Shown: positions 52,292 through 62,178, counted from the stretch's first letter. The stretch: DNA of 64,000 bases from an uncultured Muribaculaceae bacterium (GCA_910587425.1 CAJUKU010000006.1:92436-156435); one strand, 5' to 3'. A program made the numbers and translations. The notes: a model not told the origin generated them from the letters alone.

Positions 52292-53395
52292 ATGCGTTTG
52301 AAATTACTTATAACAGCGATTATGGCTCTCGCTTCCCTGACGGCATCTGCCTCCGGAGAGCGGGAGCCGGTCGATTCTGCTGATTTTGAACAGTTGCCAT
52401 GGTACAAGCAGCTGATGAATAATAACTTTCGCATAAATGATCCGCGCATCCGGTATCCTAAGTTCCCTAAGTTCTGTGTCGATGTCTACAACTGGGGCGA
52501 CCGTACGTTCAATACGTATGATACGACCTATGTAGTCGGCACCGGAAAAAACTGGAAAGCTATGCTCCGCAGCTACAACTGGATGCAGAGCTATGCCATT
52601 TATTTTTCCGACAAGGAACATCTGCGCCTTATCTCCAATCCGTACAGTGACCTCGGAGCATATCTCTGTTTCATGGCTGTGAGCCTGAGTTACACCGGCA
52701 ATATGAATGCCATAGCCGACAGGACTGAAAGCCGGCGAAAATCTTTCAACTTCGATTTCTGCTGTGCCCTCTTCTCGGCGAGCCTGAAATATAGCAAGAC
52801 TTCCGGCGGTGTGAAGCTGACGCATGTGAGTGACTATCATGACGCTCATCCCGACATACCGCTTGACGATGTGGCGCAGCGTACCATTACCGGTGCCGCG
52901 TATTACTTCTTCAATCACCGCAAATATTCGCAGGCTGCGGCTTATAGTTTCTCTAAATATCAGCTAAAGAGTGCCGGAACGTGGATAGCCGGTCTGAGTT
53001 TCTCGCATCAGCGCATAACGATGGATTTCCGGTCACTCCCTCCGGAGGTGATCGCACATGTGCCTATGCTTAAGCCGAACTATCTGTTTCATTACACGGA
53101 TTACGATCTGCTCGGTGGGTATGGCTACAACTGGGTGCTTTATCCCAAGCGTTGGCTTATAAACGGCACAATACTGCCCTCCATAGGCTACAAGCGCTCT
53201 TATGAGACAGCGACTGAAGGACGGCGCAACATGTTTTCGACCAATGTGCGCGCCATGGCTTCGGCTGTCTACAACCACAAGGCACTGTTTGCGGCTCTGC
53301 AGCTGAATTTTGAAGGCCACGTCTATTTCTCAAGCGATTATACATTTTTCAACTCCGTGGAGTCGATAGCACTTGTGGCTGGCGTGAGATTCTGA
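52292..53395 (+). CDS. DUF4421 family exported protein
   Basis: 367 residues with a signal peptide (MRLKLLITAIMALASLTASA). The central PKFCVDVYNWGDRTFNTYD and later SYNWMQSYAIYF and LGAYLCFMAVSLSYT are typical of the Bacteroidetes DUF4421 family. The many alternating hydrophobic strands and the terminal SIALVAGVRF suggest an outer-membrane barrel. Function unknown. It lies 11 bases after the bile-salt-hydrolase-type gene and 37 bases before the helicase gene. Confidence 0.85.
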   Translation: MRLKLLITAIMALASLTASASGEREPVDSADFEQLPWYKQLMNNNFRINDPRIRYPKFPKFCVDVYNWGDRTFNTYDTTYVVGTGKNWKAMLRSYNWMQSYAIYFSDKEHLRLISNPYSDLGAYLCFMAVSLSYTGNMNAIADRTESRRKSFNFDFCCALFSASLKYSKTSGGVKLTHVSDYHDAHPDIPLDDVAQRTITGAAYYFFNHRKYSQAAAYSFSKYQLKSAGTWIAGLSFSHQRITMDFRSLPPEVIAHVPMLKPNYLFHYTDYDLLGGYGYNWVLYPKRWLINGTILPSIGYKRSYETATEGRRNMFSTNVRAMASAVYNHKALFAALQLNFEGHVYFSSDYTFFNSVESIALVAGVRF

Positions 53396-53432
53396 ATGAT
53401 ATGAGAACTGAAAAAACTCCTGACGCCGCATA

Positions 53433-54845
53433 ATGGATATACGTGAATTTGCCGAGCGCATAGTCCTGAATCTACCGTATGATCCTAACGGTCAGCAGAT
53501 AGAGCTGATCGCCGCACTTGCGCGCTTCTGTTCGCCGCTTGTTCCAGATGGTACGGTGTTTCTGCTCAACGGTTATGCCGGTACCGGAAAGACATCAGTC
53601 ACCGGCGCGCTGGTGCGTGCTTTGCGGGAGGTTCATATTCCGGTTGTTCTACTCGCTCCTACGGGCAGGGCGGCTAAGGTGTTCAGCTCGTTCGCCGGAT
53701 ATCCTGCATCAACGATCCATCGGCGCATATACCGCAGTGCGGATGGCGGCCTCGGCTATGGATTCGGAGAGGTAGCGCCGAATCCTTCGCGCAATGCGGT
53801 TTTCATCGTCGACGAGGCATCAATGATTGGTGAGGATAACGGCGAGGGTGGACCGAGTCTGCTCGAAGACCTCATAGAGTATGTCTACTCGGCTGACGGT
53901 TGCCGTATGATCCTTCTCGGTGACAAAGCTCAGCTCCCACCGGTGGGATGCGCCGAAAGCCCGGCGATGAATCCTGAGAAGTTGCGCGGACTTGGCTTGC
54001 GTGTAGTCCGTGCCGTCATGACCCAGGTGGTTCGCCAGGGAGCGCGTTCCGGCATATTGTATAACGCCACATGGCTCCGCAAGGCGTTGCTCAGCGATCC
54101 GTTGCCCGAACCACAGTTGCGTCTGCGGGGATTCAGTGATGTCAGGGTGGTGGAGGGTGGCGGTCTTCAGGATGATATCGAGAGCGCATACGCATCATGC
54201 GGGCAGCCGGAGACTATCGTCATAACACGTTCCAACCGCCGCGCCACACAATTCAATCTCGCCATACGCACGGAGATACTCGGACGCGATGAGGAGCTTA
54301 CGCGTGGCGAGAGGCTGATGGTGGCTAAAAACAATTACCTGTGGGGTGCGAAGGATAAGAAGGTCGATTTCATAGCTAACGGCGACATTGCGGTGGTCAG
54401 TGACATACATTCGACGGAGATGAAGTATGGGCTCCGTTTCGCCGACGTAACGCTCACGCTTCCCGACCGCGACGTGGATATAGAATGCAAGATACTGCTC
54501 GATACGCTTGTCAGCGATACGCCAGCGATCTCTGCCGAGTCTGCGATGCGGCTGTATGAGGGGGTGATGACTGACCCTGATCTGTTTGAACCCGGACTGG
54601 CTGAGAGTATCCGGCGTAAAGCACTGCGTAAAAATCCATATTTCAATGCCCTGCAGGTCAAGTATGCCTATGCGGTGACTTGTCATAAATCGCAAGGTGG
54701 TCAGTGGCGCGAGGTTTTTGTAGATATGGGCTATATTCCACCCGAATCACGCGGCAAGGAGTTCTACCGTTGGCTGTACACATCCGTGACCCGCGCCACA
54801 GAGTGCCTGCATCTCATAAATCCGGATGTTAAACTAATAGAATGA
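53433..54845 (+). CDS. RecD/Dda-like superfamily 1 helicase
   Basis: 470 residues, an SF1B-type helicase without RecD's N-terminal domain. Motifs in order: LNGYAGTGKTSVTGALVRAL (Walker A), LLAPTGRAAKVFSSFAGYPA (Ia), FIVDEASMIGEDN (Walker B), MILLGDKAQLPPVG (III), VTCHKSQGGQWREVFVDMGY (V) and WLYTSVTRATECLHLINP (VI). Such stand-alone proteins resemble phage Dda and 5'-to-3' DNA helicases. It may act in replication restart or repair. The downstream gene has its own promoter, so the operon seems to end here. Confidence 0.9.
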   Translation: MDIREFAERIVLNLPYDPNGQQIELIAALARFCSPLVPDGTVFLLNGYAGTGKTSVTGALVRALREVHIPVVLLAPTGRAAKVFSSFAGYPASTIHRRIYRSADGGLGYGFGEVAPNPSRNAVFIVDEASMIGEDNGEGGPSLLEDLIEYVYSADGCRMILLGDKAQLPPVGCAESPAMNPEKLRGLGLRVVRAVMTQVVRQGARSGILYNATWLRKALLSDPLPEPQLRLRGFSDVRVVEGGGLQDDIESAYASCGQPETIVITRSNRRATQFNLAIRTEILGRDEELTRGERLMVAKNNYLWGAKDKKVDFIANGDIAVVSDIHSTEMKYGLRFADVTLTLPDRDVDIECKILLDTLVSDTPAISAESAMRLYEGVMTDPDLFEPGLAESIRRKALRKNPYFNALQVKYAYAVTCHKSQGGQWREVFVDMGYIPPESRGKEFYRWLYTSVTRATECLHLINPDVKLIE

Positions 54846-54861
54846 AAGCCCCGCATTCAGC

Positions 54862-54888
54862 TTGTTTAAATAAAAATGCTTATTTTTG
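54862..54888 (+). promoter_or_regulatory. Promoter of the DHH phosphoesterase operon
   Basis: TTG (54862-54864), 16 bases, TATTTTTG (54881-54888) followed by CAG. The spacer is shorter than usual; the -7 box is good. Leader of about 20 bases. Confidence 0.55.
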
Positions 54889-54916
54889 CAGCTTGAAGTC
54901 AAAACCGACGTTATAG

Positions 54917-55990
54917 ATGACAACAAAGCCAATCATTAAGCAAGAACAGATAAGGCAGGCAAGCGGATTGCTGGATAAAGCCAGGAATATCGTGATTACC
55001 TGCCACATGACGCCCGACGGCGATGCCATCGGCTCGAGTCTCGGTCTTGCGCGTGTGCTTAATGCTGCCGGATTCCGTGCTTCGGTTGTCACTCCCGACA
55101 CTCCTCCCCATGCCCTCGATTTCCTTCCCGGCATCTGCGATGTGTATATAGCTTCGCGTTTCGCCGACGGCGGCCGTGCCATTCTTTCGGCTGCCGATCT
55201 GGTGTTCTGTCTTGACTATAACGGACTGAAGCGTATCGACCGGCTCGCACCGGCTCTTGAGGCGTCTAAAGCTCCGCGTATAATGATCGACCATCATCTT
55301 GATCCGGAGAATATGGCTGACGTCATGATCTCACATCCGGAGGCGTCGTCGACCTCATTTCTGGTCTATCATTTCCTGAAGCAGCTCGGGCTCGATAATC
55401 TCATGGATGCCGATGCCGCAACCTGCATATATACAGGAATGCTCACCGACACGGGTCACTTCTCATACAACTCCAACGATCCGGAGATATATCTTGTGAT
55501 CGCCGATCTGTTGCGCAAGGGGCTTGACAAGGATGATGTGTTTACAAAGGCGTGGAACACCAACAGTGTCAACCGTCTCAGGATATGCGGATATGCACAG
55601 TGCCACAACATGACTCTGCTGCCACATCACCGCATGGCGCTCATAACCCTGTCGCGCGACGAACTTGATGAGTTCGGCTATGTGAAAGGTGATACAGAGG
55701 GGCTCGTGAACCGTCCGCTGAGCATTCCGGGCATAGTCTACAGTATTTATCTGCGCGAGGATGAGAAGAATTATGTGAAAGTGTCGATGCGCAGCACCGG
55801 CGATTTTCCCGTCAACAAGATCTGCGAGGAGCGCTTCGGCGGTGGCGGACATCTAAATGCCGCCGGCGGCGAGTTCGACGGCTCGCTCACGGAGGCTATT
55901 GATGCGGTACTCGCTGCACTGCCGGACTACGACCGCTATCTTCCGGATGAAGAAGCCGTAGAATCATGCCCGCAGAAAACAGTTGAATGA
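54917..55990 (+). CDS. DHH/DHHA1 phosphoesterase, NrnA-like
   Basis: 357 residues. The DHH domain shows THMTPDGDAIGSSLGLARVL (motif I), VFCLDYNGLKR (II), MIDHHLDPENM (III, the DHH triad) and YTGMLTDTGHFSYNS (IV); the C-terminal DHHA1 domain has GGGGHLNAAGGEF. Family members degrade short RNA (nanoRNase), pAp or cyclic dinucleotides, using Mn. Length and order fit the NrnA group. First gene of the DHH, DUF4827, phosphohexomutase operon. Confidence 0.93.
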   Translation: MTTKPIIKQEQIRQASGLLDKARNIVITCHMTPDGDAIGSSLGLARVLNAAGFRASVVTPDTPPHALDFLPGICDVYIASRFADGGRAILSAADLVFCLDYNGLKRIDRLAPALEASKAPRIMIDHHLDPENMADVMISHPEASSTSFLVYHFLKQLGLDNLMDADAATCIYTGMLTDTGHFSYNSNDPEIYLVIADLLRKGLDKDDVFTKAWNTNSVNRLRICGYAQCHNMTLLPHHRMALITLSRDELDEFGYVKGDTEGLVNRPLSIPGIVYSIYLREDEKNYVKVSMRSTGDFPVNKICEERFGGGGHLNAAGGEFDGSLTEAIDAVLAALPDYDRYLPDEEAVESCPQKTVE

Positions 55991-55994
55991 ATCA

Positions 55995-56588
55995 ATGAAA
56001 ATAAAACATTTCCCAATGACATATTTAATCAGAAATATAGCAATCGCGGTTGCCGCAGCTTTCATGGTCGCAACATCCGCCTGCTCCGACAACAAGAGTT
56101 ACGCCGAACTTCTCTCGGAAGAAAACATGGCGGTCAACCGCTTCCTCGCTGATCAGCGGGTGGTCGGTGAGGTTCCTGCCGACAATAAGTTTGAAGTCGG
56201 TGAGGACGCCCCCTACTATCAGCTCGATGAGGATGGCAACCTCTACATGCAGGTGATCTCGCTCGGCGATGACGGCATGGTGACCGACGGTCAGCTCATA
56301 TACTTCCGCTTCATGCGCTATGCCCTGGCATCCTACGTGAGCGGCGAGACGATGACCGGTGAAGGCAACAGCGATTATGTGGAATCGGGCAACATGTCGT
56401 TCCGTTACGGCAACTTCACTCTCCAGTCCTCGTCGCAATGGGGCACCGGAATACAGAAACCGCTCGAATATCTGCCGGTAGGCTCCGAAGTCCGCATAGT
56501 GATAAAGTCGCAGGAGGGATGGACAAGCGAGCTCGCCTATGTGCAGCCTTATCTCTATCACGTGCGCTACTATCCAAGTCAAATCTAA
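55995..56588 (+). CDS. DUF4827 lipoprotein
   Basis: 197 residues from ATG 55995. The signal ends VATSAC with Cys30 as lipid site. The mature part (SYAELLSEENMAVNRFLADQ; PYYQLDEDGNLYMQVI; then LEYLPVGSEVRIVIKSQEGW) matches the Bacteroidales DUF4827 family, which looks like an FKBP-type fold without proven activity. The open frame begins at a TTG overlapping the DHH gene (55983), but the later ATG gives a normal lipoprotein signal. It lies between the DHH gene and the phosphohexomutase. Confidence 0.85.
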   Translation: MKIKHFPMTYLIRNIAIAVAAAFMVATSACSDNKSYAELLSEENMAVNRFLADQRVVGEVPADNKFEVGEDAPYYQLDEDGNLYMQVISLGDDGMVTDGQLIYFRFMRYALASYVSGETMTGEGNSDYVESGNMSFRYGNFTLQSSSQWGTGIQKPLEYLPVGSEVRIVIKSQEGWTSELAYVQPYLYHVRYYPSQI

Positions 56589-56603
56589 AATCTCTATACC
56601 ACA

Positions 56604-57989
56604 ATGTCACTTATCAAATCTATTTCAGGTATCCGCGGTACTATCGGCGGAGCTCCGGGCGAAGGTCTCTCTCCGCTCGATATCGTGAAGTTTACGGCCG
56701 CATACGCTACATTTATCCGCCGTAACACAACCCGTACATCAAACGTAATCGTAGTGGGCCGCGACGCGCGTCTCTCAGGTGAGATGGTAAGTGGCATTGT
56801 CGTTTCGACACTCTGCGGAATGGGCTTTGATGTCGTTAACATCGGTCTAGCATCGACCCCCACCACTGAGGTGGCTGTCGTAGCTGAGAACGCATGCGGA
56901 GGCATTATTATCACCGCATCCCACAATCCCACACAGTGGAACGCCCTCAAGCTCCTCAATGAGCAGGGAGAATTCCTTAATGACGCACAAGGTAAGGAGG
57001 TTCTTGCCATTGCTGCCGACGATTCCTACCGTTTCGCTGACGTAATGGAACTTGGACATGAGCAGGTAAACACTACTTACAACCGCAAACATATCGATCA
57101 GGTGCTTGCCCTTGATTTGGTTGACTGCGAGGCTATCCGCAAGGCTGACTTTACAGTAGCGGTCGATGCCGTCAATTCTGTGGGTGGCATAGTGATTCCG
57201 CAGCTTCTCCGTGCCCTCGGTGTCAAGAATGTGATAGAACTTAACTGCGAGGCTACCGGACGTTTCGCCCACACTCCCGAGCCAATCCCTGAAAATCTCA
57301 CCCAGATCTCGGATCTGATGAAGGACGGACGTGCTGATGTGGGATTCGTAGTGGATCCCGATGTTGACCGTCTTGCCATCGTTATGGAGAACGGCGAGAT
57401 GTTTGTAGAGGAATATACTTTGGTTGCGGTAGCTGACTATGTGCTCTCGCGCACTCCCGGCGCAACAGTGTCGAACCTCAGCTCATCGCGCGCGCTGCGT
57501 GATGTGACGGAGCGTCACGGCTGCTCATACTCAGCATCGGCTGTGGGTGAGGTGAACGTCACTACCAAGATGAAAGAGACCGGTGCCGTGATCGGTGGCG
57601 AGGGCAACGGTGGTGTGATATATCCCGCCGCTCACTACGGTCGCGACGCACTTGTAGGCGTGGCTCTCTTCCTTACCCTCCTTGCAAAGAGCGGCAAGAA
57701 GGTGTCGGAGCTGAAACAGACCTACCCGCCTTACGCTATCGCCAAGAACAAGATCGAACTCACACCGGAGATCGATGTCGACGCAATCCTTGCCGAGGTG
57801 AAGACGCGTTTCGCTGATGAGAAAATCACGGATATCGACGGCGTGAAGATAGATTTCGCCGATTCGTGGGTTCATCTCCGCAAATCGAACACAGAACCTA
57901 TCATTCGCATCTACTCCGAGGCTTCGACCATGGAAGCTGCCGAGGCTCTTGCCGAGCGCATCAAGGAGGTCATCGCCTCTATGGCATGA
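56604..57989 (+). CDS. glmM: Phosphohexomutase, phosphoglucosamine mutase type
   Basis: Interconverts hexose or hexosamine 6-phosphate and 1-phosphate; the glucosamine form supplies UDP-GlcNAc for the cell wall. 461 residues in four domains: TASHNPTQWNALKLL with phosphoserine Ser106, the metal loop VDPDVDR (Asp251, 253, 255), the sugar loop GGEGNGGVIYP and the phosphate loop KSNTEPIIRIYSE. The length and GEGNGG suit glmM or a phosphomannomutase-like enzyme; I prefer glmM but the name is not certain. It follows the DUF4827 gene by 15 bases, and a 10-base hairpin is found after its stop. Confidence 0.85.
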   Translation: MSLIKSISGIRGTIGGAPGEGLSPLDIVKFTAAYATFIRRNTTRTSNVIVVGRDARLSGEMVSGIVVSTLCGMGFDVVNIGLASTPTTEVAVVAENACGGIIITASHNPTQWNALKLLNEQGEFLNDAQGKEVLAIAADDSYRFADVMELGHEQVNTTYNRKHIDQVLALDLVDCEAIRKADFTVAVDAVNSVGGIVIPQLLRALGVKNVIELNCEATGRFAHTPEPIPENLTQISDLMKDGRADVGFVVDPDVDRLAIVMENGEMFVEEYTLVAVADYVLSRTPGATVSNLSSSRALRDVTERHGCSYSASAVGEVNVTTKMKETGAVIGGEGNGGVIYPAAHYGRDALVGVALFLTLLAKSGKKVSELKQTYPPYAIAKNKIELTPEIDVDAILAEVKTRFADEKITDIDGVKIDFADSWVHLRKSNTEPIIRIYSEASTMEAAEALAERIKEVIASMA

Positions 57990-58016
57990 TGTGTGTGTGA
58001 TACAATACTTCGGTCA

Positions 58017-58052
58017 GCCCCTGCCTTCTGATATAAATCATGAGGCAGGGGC
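58017..58052 (+). terminator. Hairpin after the phosphohexomutase gene
   Basis: GCCCCTGCCT (58017-58026) pairs with AGGCAGGGGC (58043-58052), loop of 16. No U-tract follows, so termination here may be weak. Confidence 0.5.
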
Positions 58053-58112
58053 GCGCCGATAATAGATATATCTGAATTTGATATAACCGAAAAACGAAAC
58101 CATCCGCTCCCG

Positions 58113-58718
58113 ATGTCTAAAATACGCCGAACAATTGTCTGCATACTATCACTGCTCATCTTCGCCTTGCCGCTCCGTGCTTCCGATGGCGGTTCGCACC
58201 GGTACTGGCTCGACGATATAGGGCAGTTTGTGCCTACACTTGCTATGCCGGCGTTGTCGTTGTGTGGAGTGAAACCGAAACATTCCTGGCGTGAACGGAT
58301 AGCCGTCACTGTGACGTCGATGGCTCTATGTGAGGGCGTGACATATACACTCAAGCACACTATCCACTCCACGCGTCCCGACGGCTCCGACAGGCATTCA
58401 TTCCCCTCGGGGCACTCGGCACGCGCTTTCCGTGGAGCCGAAATCATCCGTGAGGAATACGGATGGGGATGGGGCGCGGGGGCGTATGCTGTCGCAGCAG
58501 GTGTGGGCGCTTTGCGCATTCATCATCACCGTCACCGTTTCGGCGACGTGGCTGGTGGTGCCGTGATAGGCTTCCTCACGGCACGTGCCGCTTATCTGCT
58601 GCTCCCGCATGAAAGAAAGCTTTTCGGATGGGACAAGTCGGAGGTCACCGCTTTCGCATCGCCGGTAGTTGATCTAGGTAACCGGCAGTTCGGCGCACAG
58701 ATGACGATTATATTTTGA
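58113..58718 (+). CDS. PAP2-family phosphatase
   Basis: 201 residues with a signal or first membrane segment (IVCILSLLIFALPLRA). The three PAP2 motifs are present: KHTIHSTRPDG (with K...RP), SFPSGHSARAF (PSGH) and RIHHHRHRFGDVAGG (R...H...D). These enzymes remove phosphate from lipids such as undecaprenyl pyrophosphate or phosphatidic acid, or from lipid A, at the membrane. The substrate is not readable. The esterase gene follows after 31 bases on the same strand. Confidence 0.9.
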   Translation: MSKIRRTIVCILSLLIFALPLRASDGGSHRYWLDDIGQFVPTLAMPALSLCGVKPKHSWRERIAVTVTSMALCEGVTYTLKHTIHSTRPDGSDRHSFPSGHSARAFRGAEIIREEYGWGWGAGAYAVAAGVGALRIHHHRHRFGDVAGGAVIGFLTARAAYLLLPHERKLFGWDKSEVTAFASPVVDLGNRQFGAQMTIIF

Positions 58719-58749
58719 TCCTTAAAAATACCAACATTCACTTATCACC

Positions 58750-60108
58750 ATGAATATACTTCAATGCAGTTGCGCTATCGCACTTTTGTCGGGGGTTCCG
58801 GCTGCTGCCGCTGTCGATGATTCATCGGCGCTGTCAAAAAAAATTACCGTATGGTTTGAGAACGAGTTGAATGATGTCCGTCAGGCTCCATTCTCTCCCG
58901 ACATTCGTCTTGATTCCGCCGATGTCGACTCTGCCGCACGCATGGTCTGGGACGCATGGAAAGCGGCAAATGCCGCAATCGATGAGGAGCGGCTGCCGCA
59001 GCTCGTACCTCTATCGGCTGACTCTGCATCATGGACTCTTCCCCCTTCTCTCGAACCTAATGCCGTGATGACTTTCCGCTACGGTGCGAAAGGGGAGGAA
59101 CCGGCAGCCGGTTATCCGCTGTTTCTTTATCTGCATGGAAGCGGTGAGAAGAACCGTGAATGGGCTAACGGATATCATTTCGCGTCGACATTCGACGATG
59201 CACCGTCGGTTTATTTCGTTCCGCGCATTCCCAATACCGGTGAATGGTACCGTTGGTATCAGCGTAGCAAGCAGGCGGCATGGGAGAAGATGCTTCGTCA
59301 GGCTTTCGTGTCAGGACATATAAATCCCGACAGGGTGTACTTTTTCGGAATCTCGGAGGGCGGTTACGGCAGCCAGCGGCTCGCTTCGTTCTACGCTGAT
59401 TATCTTGCCGGTGCCGGACCGATGGCTGGCGGTGAGCCGCTCGCTAACGCCCCTGTTGAGAACTGCCGCAACATAGTTTTCTCACTGCGCACAGGGGCAG
59501 AGGATCATGGATTCTACCGCGAGAAGCTGACCCGGCGCACTGCGCAGGCGTTCGACAGCCTTTCGGCGCTCCATCCCGGGGAGTTTCACCATTGGATAGA
59601 GCTAATACCCGGACGCGGTCATGCCATAAACTATTCGCCTACGACTCCATGGCTCAAAGGTTTTGCACGCAATCCATATCCAAGGGCTGTCAATTGGGAG
59701 AATTTCGAGATGGACGGACGCAAACGCACCGGTTTCTATAATCTTGCCGTGCAGGAACCCGACACTCTCTCATGCCGCATGAGGTATGATATGGAGATTG
59801 AGGGTAACGACATCAGGCTGACGGCTGACCGCGTGAGCTACCGCACGACGGAGACCGATCCGCGCTGGGGAATAGCCTTGGATTTCGAGCGCACATACAC
59901 TCCTGCTACATCCGGACTGGTGACCGTCTTCCTGAACAGCCGGCTCGTGGATCTCGGCAAGCCTGTCAGGCTTACGGTAAACGGTAAAGAGGTGTATAAT
60001 GCCGTGCCGGAACTGTCGCTCGACAATCTTGTAGAATCGTGTGCGGAGTTCTTTGATCCCCGACGCCTTTTCCCGGCAAAAATCACCGTTAATCTCGCGG
60101 ATCTTTGA
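58750..60108 (+). CDS. Exported alpha/beta-hydrolase (esterase-like)
   Basis: 452 residues with an N-terminal signal (MNILQCSCAIALLSGVPAAA). The hydrolase core is at about 95-300: LFLYLHGSGEKNREW (oxyanion HGS), VYFFGISEGGYGSQRLASFY (nucleophile Ser202 in GxSxGG) and PGRGHAINY with His291. The C-terminal 120 residues form a beta-rich domain (GFYNLAVQEPD, VTVFLNSRLVDL). It resembles carbohydrate-esterase-like or PHB-depolymerase-like proteins; the substrate is unknown. Confidence 0.8.
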   Translation: MNILQCSCAIALLSGVPAAAAVDDSSALSKKITVWFENELNDVRQAPFSPDIRLDSADVDSAARMVWDAWKAANAAIDEERLPQLVPLSADSASWTLPPSLEPNAVMTFRYGAKGEEPAAGYPLFLYLHGSGEKNREWANGYHFASTFDDAPSVYFVPRIPNTGEWYRWYQRSKQAAWEKMLRQAFVSGHINPDRVYFFGISEGGYGSQRLASFYADYLAGAGPMAGGEPLANAPVENCRNIVFSLRTGAEDHGFYREKLTRRTAQAFDSLSALHPGEFHHWIELIPGRGHAINYSPTTPWLKGFARNPYPRAVNWENFEMDGRKRTGFYNLAVQEPDTLSCRMRYDMEIEGNDIRLTADRVSYRTTETDPRWGIALDFERTYTPATSGLVTVFLNSRLVDLGKPVRLTVNGKEVYNAVPELSLDNLVESCAEFFDPRRLFPAKITVNLADL

Positions 60109-60124
60109 TTTTTTGCCGCAAAGA

Positions 60125-60157
60125 TTGCTTACGTTACGATTGAATTGAGTAAATTTG
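60125..60157 (+). promoter_or_regulatory. Promoter of galM
   Basis: TTG (60125-60127), 22 bases, TAAATTTG (60150-60157). The predicted transcript begins near 60164, which places the ATG at 60145 outside the mRNA and decides the start at 60211. Confidence 0.65.
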
Positions 60158-60210
60158 CTCTCAAACAAGGCTGTCTGTCGGTCAGACTGCTTCATTCAGA
60201 TCAACATATC

Positions 60211-61239
60211 ATGGAAATTCAGAAGAAAACAGAGGGGGAGATAACCCTTTATACGCTCACTAACGCTTCAGGTGCGTCTGTGACTTTGTCGACGCTTGGC
60301 GCCGGTATCGTGGCTGTAAACGTGCCTGATGCAAATGGTAAGATGGACGACGTGTGCCTCGGCTATGCAAATCCCGCCGATTATCTTGCCGACGGACCTT
60401 GCGCCGGAAAGGTGCCTGGTCGATATGCCAACCGCATAGCTCGCGGACACTTCACTCTCGACGGTCAGGAGTATTCTCTCGCGATCAACAACGGTCCGAA
60501 TGCCCTCCATGGTGGTCCGACCGGTTTCATGAACCGTATCTGGGACGCTGAGGAGATAGGATCGGGTGTTCGTTTCACATACCATGCCCCCGACGGTGAG
60601 GAGGGGTATCCCGGAGCCCTTACGGCTGTGGCTACATACACATGGAGCGACGACAACACGCTGCGTCTGCGTCTGGAGGCTGATACTGACGCGCCGACAG
60701 TCGTGAATCTCACAAACCACGCTTACTGGAATCTCGACGGTCATGATTCGGGCTCGGTGCTCGAGCATGGCATGCAGATGAACTGCAGCCGTTTCTTGCC
60801 TACTGATGATACTCTGATTCCTACCGGTGAGATAGCTCCGGTGGCAGGTACGCCTATGGATTTTACAGTGGAGAAGAAACTCGTACGTGACATCAAGGCT
60901 GACTTCCCGTCGCTGAAATACGGTAAGGGATATGACAGCTGCTGGGTGATAGATGATTACTGCAAGGATGGCACCATGCGCTTAGCCGCAGTGCTCCGTG
61001 CGTCCAAATCAGGACGTGTGCTTGAGGTATCGACCACACAACCCGCTGCACAGGTGTACACCGGTTGCTGGCTTGCAGGTTGTCCGGCGAATAAGAACGG
61101 TCGCTCGTATGATGATTATGACGGTGTGGCGATCGAGTGCCAGAATTTCCCTGATGCTCCCAATCACGACAACTTCCCTTCGGCGGTGCTTCGCCCCGGT
61201 GAGCATTATGATGAGACTATTGAGTTCGCATTCAAATGA
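60211..61239 (+). CDS. galM: Aldose 1-epimerase
   Basis: Interconverts the anomers of galactose or glucose. 342 residues from ATG 60211 (MEIQKKTEGEITLYTL). The family beta-sandwich carries GRYANRIARGHFTLDG with the substrate-binding Arg, NGPNALHGGPTGF with the first catalytic-region His, VNLTNHAYWNLDG with the second His, and YTGCWLAGC with the C-terminal region before the catalytic Glu in CQNFPDAPNH. The longer frame from 60145 lies upstream of the promoter's start point and was rejected. Co-transcribed with the nucleotidyltransferase 33 bases downstream. Confidence 0.93.
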   Translation: MEIQKKTEGEITLYTLTNASGASVTLSTLGAGIVAVNVPDANGKMDDVCLGYANPADYLADGPCAGKVPGRYANRIARGHFTLDGQEYSLAINNGPNALHGGPTGFMNRIWDAEEIGSGVRFTYHAPDGEEGYPGALTAVATYTWSDDNTLRLRLEADTDAPTVVNLTNHAYWNLDGHDSGSVLEHGMQMNCSRFLPTDDTLIPTGEIAPVAGTPMDFTVEKKLVRDIKADFPSLKYGKGYDSCWVIDDYCKDGTMRLAAVLRASKSGRVLEVSTTQPAAQVYTGCWLAGCPANKNGRSYDDYDGVAIECQNFPDAPNHDNFPSAVLRPGEHYDETIEFAFK

Positions 61240-61272
61240 AATGTAATAATACAATCAATTAACATAACAGCA

Positions 61273-62178
61273 ATGAAACCTACACTCTTTGTGCTCGCTG
61301 CCGGTATGGGCAGCCGTTACGGAGGCCTCAAGCAGCTCGACGGTCTTGGACCTCACGGTGAAACAATCATGGACTATTCAATCTATGATGCAATTCATGC
61401 CGGTTTTGGCAAGATCGTGTTTGTGATCCGCAAGGATTTCGAGCAGGATTTCCGTGAGAAGGTGCTCTCGAAATATGAGGGTCATATACCGACAGAAGTT
61501 GTGTTCCAGAGCATAGACGCTCTTCCGGAGGGATATACATGCCCGGCTGACCGTACAAAGCCGTGGGGCACAAACCACGCTGTGCTTATGGGCAAGGATG
61601 CTATCAAGGAACCGTTTGCGGTGATCAATGCCGATGATTTCTATGGTCGCAACGCTTTCGAGGTTATCGCCAAGGAGCTATCACGCGAGCATGATCGCAA
61701 GGGCGACTACTGCATGGTCGGATTCCGTGTGGGCAACACTATGACTGAGAATGGCTCTGTGGCTCGTGGCGTATGCTCGACCTCGCCCGATGGTCTGCTC
61801 ACTTCGGTTGTGGAGCGCACCGCAATCAGCTACGACAAGGATGGTCGTATCGTGTTCAACGACGAGAACGGCGTAGAGCAGACGCTTGATCCCGCAACCC
61901 CCGTATCGATGAACCTCTGGGGATTCACTCCCGATTACTTTGATTACAGCGAGCGCGAGTTCGTGAAGTTCCTCGACAAGGATATCAACACCCCCAAGAG
62001 CGAGTACTTCATTCCGCTTGCCGTCGATGCTCTCATCAAGAGTGGCGAGGCTACGGTGAAAGTGCTTGACACCGACAGCAAATGGTTCGGCGTGACTTAC
62101 GCTGCCGACCGTCCCGGCGTGGTGGATAAGTTCGCACGTCTGCATGCTGAAGGTGTATATCCTGAAAAACTTTTCTAA
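61273..62178 (+). CDS. Sugar-phosphate nucleotidyltransferase family protein
   Basis: 301 residues. The N-terminal nucleotide loop LFVLAAGMGSRYGGLKQLDG, the catalytic-metal AVINADDFYGRNAF and a later SMNLWGFTPDYFDY region match the NTP-transferase family. It presumably activates a sugar 1-phosphate with a nucleotide. In related gut bacteria this gene sits next to a hexosamine kinase; here it is next to galM, which may point to galactose or hexosamine use. Substrate unverified. Confidence 0.85.
   Translation: MKPTLFVLAAGMGSRYGGLKQLDGLGPHGETIMDYSIYDAIHAGFGKIVFVIRKDFEQDFREKVLSKYEGHIPTEVVFQSIDALPEGYTCPADRTKPWGTNHAVLMGKDAIKEPFAVINADDFYGRNAFEVIAKELSREHDRKGDYCMVGFRVGNTMTENGSVARGVCSTSPDGLLTSVVERTAISYDKDGRIVFNDENGVEQTLDPATPVSMNLWGFTPDYFDYSEREFVKFLDKDINTPKSEYFIPLAVDALIKSGEATVKVLDTDSKWFGVTYAADRPGVVDKFARLHAEGVYPEKLF

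Noticed and set aside
60145..60210. Upstream ATG of galM
   Set aside because: The promoter's -7 box at 60150-60157 lies downstream of it, and the extension does not resemble the family.
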